Both the position numbers and the translations under genes were made by a program. Below are positions 1-11,446 of a stretch of 64,000 nucleotides of DNA, piece by piece (the stretch's first letter is position 1; each line of letters begins with the position of its first letter). The notes under the pieces were generated by a model that made no database searches, was not told the origin of the DNA, and saw nothing but the letters and a program-made list of their open reading frames with translations. The stretch is from Panaeolus papilionaceus (taxonomy: Eukaryota; Basidiomycota; Agaricomycetes; Agaricales), in the NCBI GenBank assembly GCA_015501605.1, contig JADNRZ010000024.1, positions 1 through 64,000 of the forward strand, read 5' to 3'.

Positions 1-1355
1 CATAGCGTGCGTACGCAGTGGCATTCTTAGAACGATACTCAAATCCTATCGCACGACCGAACCGACTCCGACTAGTCCAAAGGCCTTAACCGCAAGCGCC
101 CGTCGGGCTACCGTAACATCAGCAACATCATCAAGCCATCTTGGTTTACTTCTGTCCCCACGCAGCTCAGCGTCGCTGCCCATGGAAAACTTAAAGCTGA
201 CCAATGGTGAGCACTTGGCACAACCATTCTCCCTCTTTCACTGATTTGCCAATGGTCTACGTCCTCACCTCGCCATCGAAAGATCCTTCAACTCACCCTC
301 AATTTGGTTTCCACAGTGCTGATCGCTGCTTCTCACTCAACATCATCGAATCATGCTGTAAGGTATCATGCACACATGCTGGCATATCTTACATTGCTGA
401 AAGAGCTCTTCCCGGAGTACAAATTCCGTCCTAATCACCATGCTGCACTTCATTTGTCGGAGTATATCCATCTTTACGGTCCTGTTCATTCATGGTGGAC
501 ATTCCCTTTTGAGTGGGTCATTGGTTTACTGCAGCGAATTTCCACTAATTACAAAGCAGGTGTGTTTATAGAGACTACTACCAGGGACAGCCCACTGAAT
601 AATCCCTTTAGGCGAATACGAGGCGACAATCTCAACATCATTTGTTCATGCAAATAATCTACGCAATGTCCTGCATGTGTCCACGACTCCGGAGGTAATC
701 AAGAACTGCGAGCCGATGTTTGAAAAGTTGACTCACCCACAAGTGCGAAACACCCTCCTCACCGATATATTTCATTTATCCTCGTGGATGTCCGTTGACG
801 GCGATGATACAGCGATGAACCCTTCTGAAGCTGAAGAAGTATCTTCTGCGAAGCGAGTACTCCCAGAACCACTTCGCTCATGTGTCCAGATGTCTTTTCT
901 GGACCCAGCTGGTTTCCTGCTACCTCACCTGGTCATTGACAGTGCCAGATTCTCTGTTGCTACATCGCACAAAGGCAATGTGTCTGTTCTTTTGCGTACT
1001 TCAAATCCATCTTTCCATCAACCTGCTCTGATTGACTTTATTGTCCAAATACCGATTAACAATGGAAACCAGCTTGTAACGCGCATAGCAGCACGCCCAC
1101 GTCTGGCCACCTCTGTCACCAGAGACCCATATGCCACCTATCCATTTCTCCAAGCCAAATTATGGAGCACAGATTTCGGACCCCTGCAGCTGTTCTCTCC
1201 CTCTGATATTGTAGCGCATTGTGCTGTCCTCCCAGTCCGGCACGAAAAGCGGAACATGGTTGTAATAGTGTCGCTTGCGAGAGTAAGTCTAACTTTTGAT
1301 CTTCATCGCATATGTGTAATGCTTACCAATTGCATTACAGGAAATAATGGTTTAA
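1..1355 (+). pseudogene. Tnp2/CACTA-type transposase relic, C-terminal part
   Basis: This is the 3' part of a Tnp2-family (CACTA-like) transposase common in mushroom-forming fungi; the 5' part lies outside the window. Visible blocks in order are a KPSWFTSVPTQL/GKLKADQW block near 145-212, a YRPNHHAALHLSEYIHLYGPV-like block near 420-480, and WWTFPFEWVIGLLQRI near 500-540, all typical of the region after the catalytic core. The C-terminal domain follows at about 640-1282, with a probable intron 1283-1340 and a stop at 1353-1355. It is broken: a TGA interrupts the frame directly after KADQW near 212, and the frame shifts between about 600 and 660. Family assignment is by remembered motif similarity and is fairly secure; the function is lost. 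Confidence 0.75.
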
Positions 1356-2094
1356 TTGGTGTGATTCTGTGATCTGTAGATGTATTTTTGAATGTTATTC
1401 ATTTTGCTTTGCTCCAAGAATCGCTGTGTGCCCACTGCGTGACTCACTGAGCAAGTCGCTCATGATTTCGTTGGCATACATTTTAAGTTTCTCAAAGGAA
1501 TCTCTGCTTCGATAAATTATTTCAGCTATTTTATGTTGATCATGCCGATAAATGTTGCAAAATCTTTGAATAGTTATCTTGTGCTTCCCTAGTTACCTAC
1601 AATAAATTTATTTGTCTGGAAAACGAATGACACATTTGAAATAGATACAACATGTATCAGGACGGATAAATGATGTATAATATTAAAATTTATCGGCACC
1701 AAGAATAATTGGACGACATTAAGTTTTCAAAACATAGTTCTCAACACACTATTTAAAATTGTTTTATCATTTCCCAATGGATAGTTCGGTCGTGATGCAT
1801 TTAAACAAGGTACAAAACATTTATCTAAGCATTTCTCAGCGCCTATAAATGGCCCATGCCAGCAGTGGGTCATACAAAATATTGCCCCACATAAGCACGG
1901 AGGCAGGTACTGTATAGACTAACTTCGATCTCTCCAACAAACTCTGTGAATCACAAGACAACACACAAGTACATACATGTCCTTTTGTCGCCGACAAGCT
2001 GTGTTGTTCAGCCTCACCAGGATAGATCCGAGACAGTCAATGTTTCAGTTTTAACCGTAAAATTATGTTGCCCCATAACCCACTACTAAAGTAG
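1356..2094. other. AT-rich stretch without a recognisable gene
   Basis: I see no supported reading frame, RNA gene or repeat between the transposase relic and the first short DNA transposon. It may be the 3' flank of the decayed Tnp2 element, but no terminal repeat was recognised. Confidence 0.4.
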
Positions 2095-2765
2095 CAGGAA
2101 TCGAGTACTTGTCAGTCCCCCCTGAGTACCGTACGGACTCCCTGCCAAAAAACAGCATTGCCACCTAACACAACTGTGGACACCCTCAACTACAACACCA
2201 GCATACAAGGACAGTGCAAACAAACAAAAAAACAAGGCAAAATTACCTTGTATTATGAGAAATTTGTAGTATATGTGCTGGAGTCACTTGAGTCCCAAGG
2301 GAGTCCCTAAGGACTCTCTGGACTCCCTATGGACTTTTTACATATATTACCTAAATTTGATGTTTTGATAGGTTTCAGACAAATTCATATATACAGAGTC
2401 CCTAGGGAGTCCCTACGGACTCTGTGCAGACTCCCTAGGGACTCCCTGGGACTCCAGCAGTAATACAAGGCAATTATGGGAAATACTGTGAGTACAATTG
2501 TCCATATATTGTAATGACTAATTATTATCTACATCAGAGTCATCTGCATTTGCATTATCCAATTTTCCTGGAGTCCCTGTGGAGTCCCAATGGAGTCCAT
2601 CAGAGTCCCTAGGGAGTCCCTACAGACTCTGTAGGGACTCCCTAGGGACTCTGTATATGGATTTGTCTGAAACCTATCAAAACATCAAATTTAGGTAATA
2701 TATGTAAAAAGTCCATAGGGAGTCCCTATGGTACTCCAGGGGGACTGAGAAGTTCAGCGGGAATC
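2095..2765 (+). mobile_element. Non-autonomous DNA transposon, copy 1 (MITE-like, 8-bp TSD)
   Basis: The element proper is 2103-2757 (655 bp). Its ends form an imperfect terminal inverted repeat: GAGTACTTGTCAGTCCCCC at the left, and CTGAACTTCTCAGTCCCCC when the right end is read on the minus strand. The flanking 8-mers are CAGGAATC (2095-2102) and CGGGAATC (2758-2765), a target duplication with one mismatch. The interior is itself largely an inverted repeat: the block around 2309-2460 returns inverted at about 2565-2740, with many AGTCCC/GGGACT units. It has no coding capacity. A near-identical inverted copy sits at 7750-8424; this copy lacks 20 bp near its right end relative to that one. An 8-bp TSD fits KDZ or hAT transposases; which one mobilised it is inference. 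Confidence 0.85.
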
Positions 2766-5377
2766 ATATCTCGCTTGTTGGGGGCACGCTTCCCCAGAGT
2801 GCCTTGTCTTGTGTATCTGCCAGGGGGGTATAGCTTCCTACACTGCAGGCCCAGGAAGGATGGAAAAACCTCCACTGAATGCATGAGGTTATTCCGTCCT
2901 CGAGGAAGGATATTTCCACAACATATACAGAAATATAAAAGGAAGTGAAGGGGCGGATTAACCACCTTTTAGTTAAGGTATTTCCACACGATTTTGCATT
3001 AGGAAATGTGTTAAGAATTACCGTATGTCTCACTTAACAAGTGGAGGTTTTTCCTCCAGGTATTATCAAAAAACGACCTTTTTTTCAGCGGTTTTTCCTT
3101 CAGTGAGGTATTTCCTGCCCCACAGAATAAATGTGAATTAAATAATTTTCATTTCTTGCTGGTTGTTTTGGCTACGGAATCTCACACCAATTGTAAAAGA
3201 TATTTGTAAAACATCATTTATTCCAGTCAAATGCTACAGTCTATAATACATAATATATAGGCCACATAAAACTGCACCTATAAGAGCTAATATGAATTAA
3301 GGAAGGTGAGAATATACCAGCACTAGCTGGTGAATCGGCAGAGGGTGAGATGTAGTTGGGTGCTGTGTTTCGTTGGGATACAGGTGGAGAAGTCTAGTGT
3401 GAATCTGAAGAGGACATAATTAGTGTGAATCAGACAGATAGAGATATGGTGACATACTTCAAGCTTTCAGATTGAGCTCCAGATTGTTGCTGCCCATGGT
3501 ATGTAGAGGTAGTAAAGGTGGACAGACTCACCAGTCAAGGGGATAGAGTGCGAGAGTGGGTTATAGGGAGAATGGTTGTAGTACAAGTCAAAGCGACATG
3601 ATGCTGGAAACAATTGCCTTGTTCGAATATAAACCATCTGCACGTGATGCCATAATGGATTGTAAAAACTCTAAGTCCAATTTTGAATTCGAACTCAACA
3701 ACAAGCCATCCAAAACCTCCACCTTCCATTTGTAAATATCCTTCCTTTCCATATATGTAACGTCCCCTTTGAATATTATTTTATCTCAGCTACCTAGCTC
3801 AATATGGTGCAGGTGGTTTAGTCCTGACTCAACTCACATGAAGGTAATTCATGCCCAAATGCAAGTCTTTTTTCCTTAGGTGGCAGAAATTACCTGAATT
3901 AATGGGCGTATATAACCTACAAAAAATCCTACTGGTAGGTTTAACCGTAGTTTATGGGCCTACAGTGCTAAAAAGCCCTCATGTAAGGGTTCTAGTGCTC
4001 TGGTTCGCTTATAATTCTAGTGCCGACTTGTCTGGCCCAGAAAAGATGTGCTGAGCGTGCAGTGGCATGAAACGAACATAAGGTACGCCTTAAATGAGTA
4101 AAACCATGCACCAGAGCCCTAAAAGCAATCGAAACATAAAGAGGAGGGAATCAGTAATGATATGAATGACCTCTGGGATGAAGGAGACAGAAACCCACAA
4201 CAATTGTGCCTTCTGAGTACAAAAGTCAATGACTGTGGCTTGACTGGGAGACGAAATGGAACACAGGTGTTGAATTTGGAAAGCAAAAGGGGATACAATT
4301 CGAATGGTAAGCTAGCAATGAACCCAGTACCATAATTTATTCTATAATAGCCATATTTTTTTCGAGCTTGCACAACTATCGAATCTCAAGTTCATTCCTT
4401 GAAACCATTTTACCTCCCCTCGTAATCTTGGTGTCATGATACCTTCCTCAAACACAACATTTCCTCCCTAAGAATCTATATTTAGATATTTCAATTCCAT
4501 TTTCTCCCCACTGAATCGCTTCTGCAGTCATCAGTGCATTTCCTATCTCCTTTCATTCATTTTTTTCTGCTTCATTCATCTTTGTAGCACTCCTGCGATT
4601 TGTGGTACCTCATAACACCATACCTACCTTTGAAAACACAGGGGTCTCATCTCATGTTATGGTCTCCCAACTAGGTGTTAATAAGTGCTCGTATTGATGG
4701 CCATTCTAGATTTCCAAACTTGTATATTCGTTGCACACTTCAATCTCCATTACATAAACTTCGTTGTAGCTGTGGGTGGAATGAATGTGACTACATCGTG
4801 ACTCGTGAAATATGACAAGATGCCAACCATGTAGGTTGTGTGCTTGAATCTTTGGTTGGCAGATGCATGGACGACAAAATTGTCCGAAATTGGAAATACG
4901 GGGTGCATCGCGATGCTCGTGAATGAAGCAAAGAACAACACTCACCTCGTATAGGGGTACAAGGTCAAGATTTTCTGGAGAACATCTCTCCGGAAGAACT
5001 AAAGCCATAAAGGGGTGTCTGAAGCAACATGAAGTGAAGTAAAGCAACAAGGTTCAACGGTCAACACTGGAATGAACATAGTGAGGTCAAATTTGAGTAC
5101 TTTTTCAGAAGGACAAAAATAACCAGAACCCATATTGTATACCTTCAGGATACCCATTCAAACTTTTTCAAAGGTGCTTGTGTCAGCTTTCACCTCAAAT
5201 TACACAAATATATTCCAGTTTCGAGACCGAAATCTATTATTTGCGTGGGAATTTACCGTCCCAGCCATATTCAGATTCATATTCGAACAACAACTTGAGC
5301 AATAGGTATGACCAGAATCTCTACCAACTTCACTAAATCTATCTAGTCTATTGGTTCTAGCTGCAAGATATTTGCTT
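2766..5377. other. Region without a recognisable gene; small inverted repeat at 2858-3057
   Basis: No reading frame here looks like a conserved protein. The one local structure is a 15-base inverted repeat, GGAAAAACCTCCACT near 2858 and its complement near 3041, spaced about 170 bp. Related GGTATTTCC and GGTTTTTCC words recur up to about 3110. The rest (3120-5377) is unique-looking intergenic sequence or decayed transposon. Confidence 0.35.
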
Positions 5378-6331
5378 CTATATTATATGCTGTAGCCCCA
5401 TAGAGCTCATCCTCGATATGGATGGGCCATTCGCCCTTGGGGTAACTTGGAATCGAAGGGGTATGTTTTTAATGAGCAATGGTCCGAAGACGAGGTCTGG
5501 GAGAAGGTATATTCTCTCTTTCCCGAGGCATGCCAAACACTCTTGAAATGGTATGATCCTGACCATCACATCAATCTTTGGCTGCCCTCCCAGAAGCAGA
5601 CTTTCACTGGTCGCCTTAAGATCTATCCTGTAAAGGGTGCCGTTATGGGTGCAAGGGTGTGAGAAATAGGTGGTGATGTTGGTAGAAAGTAACATAGTAA
5701 GGGTGTTGAATGTTTCTGCATTGGTGCGTCTTCTTTTTCTTGCTTCTTATGCAGTGATAATTCTTGACGCATATTCACTTAGTCTCAACCACACAACTCC
5801 CCAACTCCCCAGGTGGCACCACCTTCACCAATTACAGTGGCACTGGCTTGACGACAACCAAAGCCCCACCCTCTACATCCACTTCCTCTTCCAAGCTCAC
5901 ACACAAAGCCGCTTGAGGTCGTCTTTCTGCTGAATCCAGTGACAAAGAATTCAGACTGTCAGTATCCCGTCAGCTCTCTTCTCATCCTATTGCAACCCAG
6001 TGTTGCATCGGGCACCATCCACCTTCATTGCTGATCGGGAGTCTATCAAGGCCTTCAATGACGATGACTTCATTAGTAAGTTCATGGTGATTGCATCTGC
6101 CTCAGACTTGTTCCTCATATTTGATTATCAGTGGGCTCCGATTCTGGATTGGACATCCTGTTTACCGCAAGAGGCACAGAATATGCCCCAAGTCATGAAG
6201 GTAGTCCATCAGATGCTCTCAACGAATCATTTTCCGAAGTGAATCTCGAGCCATTCGATGATGACACTCATGTAGAGTGCATGCCTGAGCTTCCCGCTGA
6301 GACTGTCTACCGCCCTGGCCCTCTATACTAA
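5378..6331 (+). pseudogene. Possible relic of an unrecognised fungal gene
   Basis: Two open stretches look protein-like. The first is about 5447-5662, with words such as WSEDEVWEKVYSLFPEAC and INLWLPSQKQTFTGRL. The second is an acidic C-terminal-like stretch at about 6131-6331, ending at a stop after YRPGPLY. Both open frames begin at non-ATG codons, so each would have to be an internal piece of a larger gene. The stretch between (5663-6130) has stops in every frame with no clean splice pattern. I do not recognise the family. It could be a spliced gene with introns I cannot place, or a decayed insertion. Confidence 0.25.
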
Positions 6332-7741
6332 CTGGTCTGACTCGATGTCATCTCATGGGATGCGGTTATCATTGCTCCTTATCTTGTTCTGTTCTGGTTT
6401 TGTGATCGCCAGCTGTTGGTTCTTAGTTGATCAGCCTGATTCATCAGTAGATTTTTTTGGTTACAGTTCTCGTTCGAGTCGCTGATTACAATATTACTCA
6501 TAATACAAGGATCTCCTCCGTAATTACCCTATATTCCCTATCCACATCAAATACCCAGCTTCTCTCCCTGGCTCCTATGCATCCTTCCATTCCTTCAATA
6601 GCCGGAGTCTGGGCAACTAGAAAATGCACGTCCTTGCATGGCTCTTCATGTCTTTGCACAGTTTTCAGTGTTTTCAGCACAGCAGTGGCATGTCACTCAC
6701 AGTACACTACACAGTACTTGCCAGGCATTTTAACTCATTTATTTCATCACTCTACTCATATATAAGAACATCCACGAGAAATATGGATAGTAATATAAAG
6801 ATCACATACCAAGTCGAAGAGGAGATCTCACATGTTCTCCAAGGTGGTTGTCCTGTCTGGCTTCGATCCTTGAGAGACAAATTGATGATACGCTTCATGA
6901 AACATGTCCTCAGTATGATGGTGGTTATAATCCTTATGACATGCAGCGGCAAACCATGCAATGTCTGAAGCAAGGAATCGAAATCCGTACTTCTGGAATA
7001 TGTTGGGGGTGCGTGAAAAATAGCCTTGGAGACGGCAGAGGTCAAAAAGTCCAATGGGATGGAACTTGAGCTGGTCCCAGTCAACGGGGGAAACACCTGC
7101 ACCAGTTGGTACAGACACAGAGACATGGGGCGGCAGAGTAACATTCATGGTCAATCAACAAAATGGAAAGCCATCTGGTTATATGATCTAGCCATCGTTG
7201 ACATCCGAACAAGAACTGGTACCGGACTTGGAAGTGGTTAACCCTGAGATTATGAACAACGATCTGGAAATCGGCTGCCAGTCAGATTTGGAGATCCGAT
7301 CGTTTTCTCTTGTAGATAAGATATAACGCTCTCTGTTCAACTGCAGTAGAAAAACCATAGAGTCATCAACAAGGTCAAGCACAGGTACACCTAAAGTGCA
7401 GTACAATAAAGCATATATTGTGATAACTATATAACTCTTAACCCATTTCACTGTGTAAAATTCAACTCAAAACTATACAAAGTGGTATGTTAACAATGTT
7501 AACTAGAAAATGCAGCCCATTGCACGCATCACAGCCCTCTGGCTTTCTGATCTCATTATCAGACATATACTGTAACTCCAGCACTTCTGGTGATTCATAG
7601 AGCATTTGAAATGGTTTGTATGTACAAACGACAAGATTGAATATGTGACTGGGAGACGAAATTGAAGCCGGTACTGGTACCTCATGATGCTTGTATATCT
7701 ACTGTTCAAATCAAGTGAATTGAGTGATTCAAGTCCAGTCC
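6332..7741. other. Region without a supported gene
   Basis: A 108-residue open frame on the minus strand (6828-7154) and overlapping plus-strand frames near 6848-7069 were examined. None shows a motif I know or a convincing exon structure. The region precedes the second short DNA transposon. Confidence 0.3.
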
Positions 7742-8432
7742 AGTATCTCCTGAACTTCTCAGTCCCCCTGGAGTACCATAGGGACTCCCTAGGGACTCTC
7801 CGGACTCCCTATGGACTTTTTACATATATTACCTAAATTTGATGTTTTGATAGGTTTCAGACAAATCCATATACAGAGTCCCTAGGGAGTCCCTACAGAC
7901 TCTGTAGGGACTCCCTAGGGACTCTGATGGACTCCATTGGGACTCCACAGGGACTCCAGGAAAATTGGATAATGCAAATGCAGATGACTCTGATGTAGAT
8001 AATAATTAGTCATTACAATATATGGACAATTGTACTCACAGTATTTCCCATAATTGCCTTGTATTACTGCTGGAGTCCCAGGGAGTCCCTAGGGAGTCTG
8101 CACAGAGTCCGTAGGGACTCCCTAGGGACTCTGTATATATGAATTTGTCTGAAACCTATCAAAACATCAAATTTAGGTAATATATGTAAAAAGTCCATAG
8201 GGAGTCCAGAGAGTCCTTAGGGACTCCCTTGGGACTCAAGTGACTCCAGCACATATACTACAAATTTCTCATAATACAAGGTAATTTTGCCTTGTTTTTT
8301 TGTTTGTTTGCACTGTCCTTGTATGCTGGTGTTGTAGTTGAGGGTGTCCACAGTTGTGTTAGGTGGCAATGCTGTTTTTTGGCAGGGAGTCCGTACGGTA
8401 CTCAGGGGGGACTGACAAGTACTCAGTATCTC
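7742..8432 (-). mobile_element. Non-autonomous DNA transposon, copy 2 (perfect 8-bp TSD)
   Basis: The element is 7750-8424 (675 bp), in the opposite orientation to the copy at 2103-2757 and nearly identical to it. It begins CTGAACTTCTCAGTCCCCC and ends GGGGGACTGACAAGTACTC. The flanking 8-mers are both AGTATCTC (7742-7749 and 8425-8432), a perfect target duplication that fixes the ends. It shares the internal palindromic layout and the dense AGTCCC/GGGACT words. It differs from copy 1 mainly by 20 extra bases near the left end. It carries no gene and must be moved by a transposase encoded elsewhere; the TSD length is compatible with the KDZ family, whose transposase relic starts about 530 bp downstream, but no shared ends with that relic were demonstrated. 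Confidence 0.9.
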
Positions 8433-8960
8433 AAGGATGTATTTAAACCACACTCTGACACGTCTGTATCCTGCTGAAGCTCTGGTGCATTTAACAAAAT
8501 GTCGCATTAGTTCAATTAGCAATCATGTCCGATCTCTCTGATATGCATATGGTGTCAATTCTCAAAACATTGGGTCACTGTTTGATCATATGTGAAATGC
8601 TTGGTTACAATTTGGTCCGTCGTCTAATTTATTTCCAAGATACTGACAGTGGATTATATAGTCTGAGTTAAAGGTTTATTTGGAGCGTTACTACATAATG
8701 GTCTACCAGGATACTCAATGATGACTTACAAGTCATCATCTGTTAACTGCTAAGACAGATGCGGCTTGCTATGGTACTGGCGCCTATATTCGCCAATCAC
8801 AGAGACATTGTTCAAGTTCACCCCTGAAATTTTGTTATTTTAGCTTATAATCTTGCTCAGTATTCTCAATAGTTAATCGCAGTATAATAAAGTACTATTC
8901 AATAACCAAGTGTGAACAGATTACACAGCAAATACGACGTTCTCCAGAAGGATAAATCTA
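8433..8960. other. Spacer between transposon copy 2 and the KDZ relic
   Basis: AT-rich DNA downstream of the KDZ reading frame with no recognised feature. It may include the 3' untranslated end and terminal repeat of the KDZ element, but I could not identify that repeat. Confidence 0.35.
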
Positions 8961-11446
8961 CTACACAACACTAATTCTGTTTAATAACTCAATGACAACA
9001 TCTGTATTAATGTCTACTTCCTGTGGAACCTCAACGACATCATCTCCTTGGGTGTGTGTGGTTGATGACGAATTGGAATTTACCCACTCTGCCCACTGCA
9101 GCATTGGGATACCTTCATGTGGCTTGGGGTTGCGACCAATCCGGCAGCCAAACTTGAGTTTCCCAGTGAAACCTGGTAATAGCGACACCTGGTTGAGTCG
9201 CATAATGATCTTCTGGTTAATAGCGTCCTGGTGCTCCCAAAGTCAAGAAAGTGAAAGAGCTAGGGATGGGCGATGTACAACATTCGCCTGGATAGCCTGG
9301 CAGAGATCCACATGGCAGTCAAGCATGTAAGTCAAAAGGCGAATAATTTCGACATTAAGTCGAATTATCTCCTCCTTCGCACGCTTGATACCAAAGAATA
9401 ATGACATGGCCTCTCGATAAGATGGTTTGGCCCACGGAAATGATCGTATATCAGTGCAGGTGTCTCGCAGAAAGTCGAAATCAGCAATTGCAATCGCGTT
9501 TAACACAGTAGACCATGACAAGCTATCTCGTGGTGGTACCAGCTTGGCTGCGGCCTCATTGTAATTCTTCAATGCTGTTTTGATTGCGTCAGACCGTGAA
9601 CGTAGTGCCTTCCCAATTTTTTCTCGCATTTTGTAACCTAACAAATTTGACACATTTATTAATACACCGAATGTAACCCAACATATGGATATATAGAGCA
9701 TACCAACACCATTCATACCCAGCTTCGTGAGCTCAAACAGGCGCTGGACAACAAGCCTCTCAAGACTGTCAAGTGTGTGTCTGTATGCCCGCTCCTTAGA
9801 TAGCCGTTGAGACTCCTGATACTGAGCTGTATGTGACTCCCATCACTCCTCAACTCCATGCTCCTCCTCGTAAAGCGAGAGCTCCTGTTCCTTAACTTGA
9901 TAACAGTTGAGTGCAGTGCGCGCCTTGGCATATGCAGCTCGCATTTCCTTTTGGGTGTGACCATGTAGCACGATGCCATGGTCAATAGCATCTGGTGTAA
10001 CCAAGGAGGTGGCTTCGTCACTCAGCTTCCTTTGACAATAACTTGAATTCATGGATTTCAATAAAAAAGTAAAAGACCACATACTTCAATTTATCTGTTT
10101 CTACCAATAGATCTACGTAATCTACTGCAATGCGAACCTCCTCTGGTTCGCTCTTCAGACCCTCTAAATGAGCTTGCTCCTCTTGGAGGAACTTCTTGTA
10201 GTCCGAAGGCTTGAGCTTGAGCGCTGTCTTGAGAGCCTTAAGCTTTGGAGTGCTATCCTGAATTCGTTCAAGGGCTTGTCGGTAATTTTGAAGAATAAAA
10301 TTGCCTATTTGGGATGTCAACACCAGCCGAATCACACCAGAAGTGAGATGTACCTGACGCTGCATGCTTATCTTCGTCGTGGAAACGATAGTGTTTGTCA
10401 ATATGCTGCTGGCGATGGAACGGTGTTGCAAGGCGGGTTACTGAAGCAAGTTCGTTGGACTTTGAGAATGTCCTCTCACATTCCTCAAAGTCTTCGAGTC
10501 CTACGCCTTCAGTATACATTGGGTGCCACTGAAGTTGACAGGTGCGATTATGTGTATGTCCATGGAATGACGGAACGACTCCGTGTAAATGAAATGCTGC
10601 TGTCTTTTTGCCAAGACTACTACAGGACAGGGTTTTGTAGAAGGCGCACATTATGTCGTACCCAAGGCAAATGTCGCTTCCGTAGTCATCAAAAAGCCGA
10701 TTGACAACAGCTAATGGGTACTTCATCCTGTATACAATATATTAAGCTTGTGAAACTTGATAATAGCAAAAAAAATACTTACAGCTCTCCACTGTGAATC
10801 ATATCACAGATGACAAGAACATGGCCATGTCTACAGACTGCCAAAAAGATGCCTGCAACGGCGAATAAGGCGAACATCTTTTTTCGAGCCTCAGGCCCAG
10901 CATTGCGCCACCACTCAACGCAAGTGTTGACACATTGAGCCAGTTCGTCAATCTCTGTGACGTTCAGCCAAGCAACGTCCTCAGCAACATCCTCGTCTGC
11001 ATTATCGGGTCCCCCAGCAGGTGTGTTACCCGAAGAATTTTCCTTTCTTGATGAGGATAGAGTAGGAATAGCGGGAATGTTAGGTGGCGTATCTGAGGTA
11101 GCTGGTTGCCTGTGTGAGCTCTAGTGAACAATAGGTGAGAAATGAATGGAACATGTAAAGAACCGATTAACGTACTGGGGCTGAATTTTTTGGAGCAGAC
11201 AGTGTGGCGTTTTGAGGAACAGGCTACATGTCTGTCAGTGGCAAGCGGCAGTATTTAACAAAGTGACTTACTTTTTTGGAAACCTTGTCCTTGAACATGT
11301 TCACATCCTCTGGTGTTATCCAACATGTAGAGTCGGATATGCATGCATCAGCATGCTCATTACCTGCTCGAAATGTGCTGTCAACAAGCTTCAGTGAATT
11401 ATTACCATCCATGGCTGCCAAAAAACTAAACATATAAATGTATACC
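8961..11446 (-). pseudogene. KDZ transposase, catalytic body (broken)
   Basis: This is the main part of a Kyakuja-Dileera-Zisupton transposase, read right to left. Conserved blocks follow the family order: AMDGNNSLKLVD (near 11400), CVNTCVEWW and FLAVCRHGHVLVICDM (near 10940-10800), LGYDIMCAF, FHGHTHNRTCQLQWHP, EGVGLEDFEECERTFSKSN (10700-10500), then a helical region and GKALRSRSDAIKTAL with PPRDSLSW and RLNVEIIRLLTYM (9640-9300), and finally SLLPGFTGKLKFG (about 9180). The D of MDGNN, D of GYD and E of GLEDFE match the usual catalytic positions. Good introns include 10728-10782, about 10320-10370 and one ending near 9635. An in-frame TGA at 9843-9845 makes it a pseudogene unless it is a sequencing error. 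The upstream part is interrupted by the repeat at 11447. Confidence 0.88.

Noticed and set aside
6465..6490. tRNA T-arm-like GTTCGAGTC
   Set aside because: Neither a T stem nor an acceptor stem can be folded around it.
2103..8424. One composite transposon bounded by the two inverted MITE copies
   Set aside because: Each copy has its own, different 8-bp target duplication, so they inserted independently.
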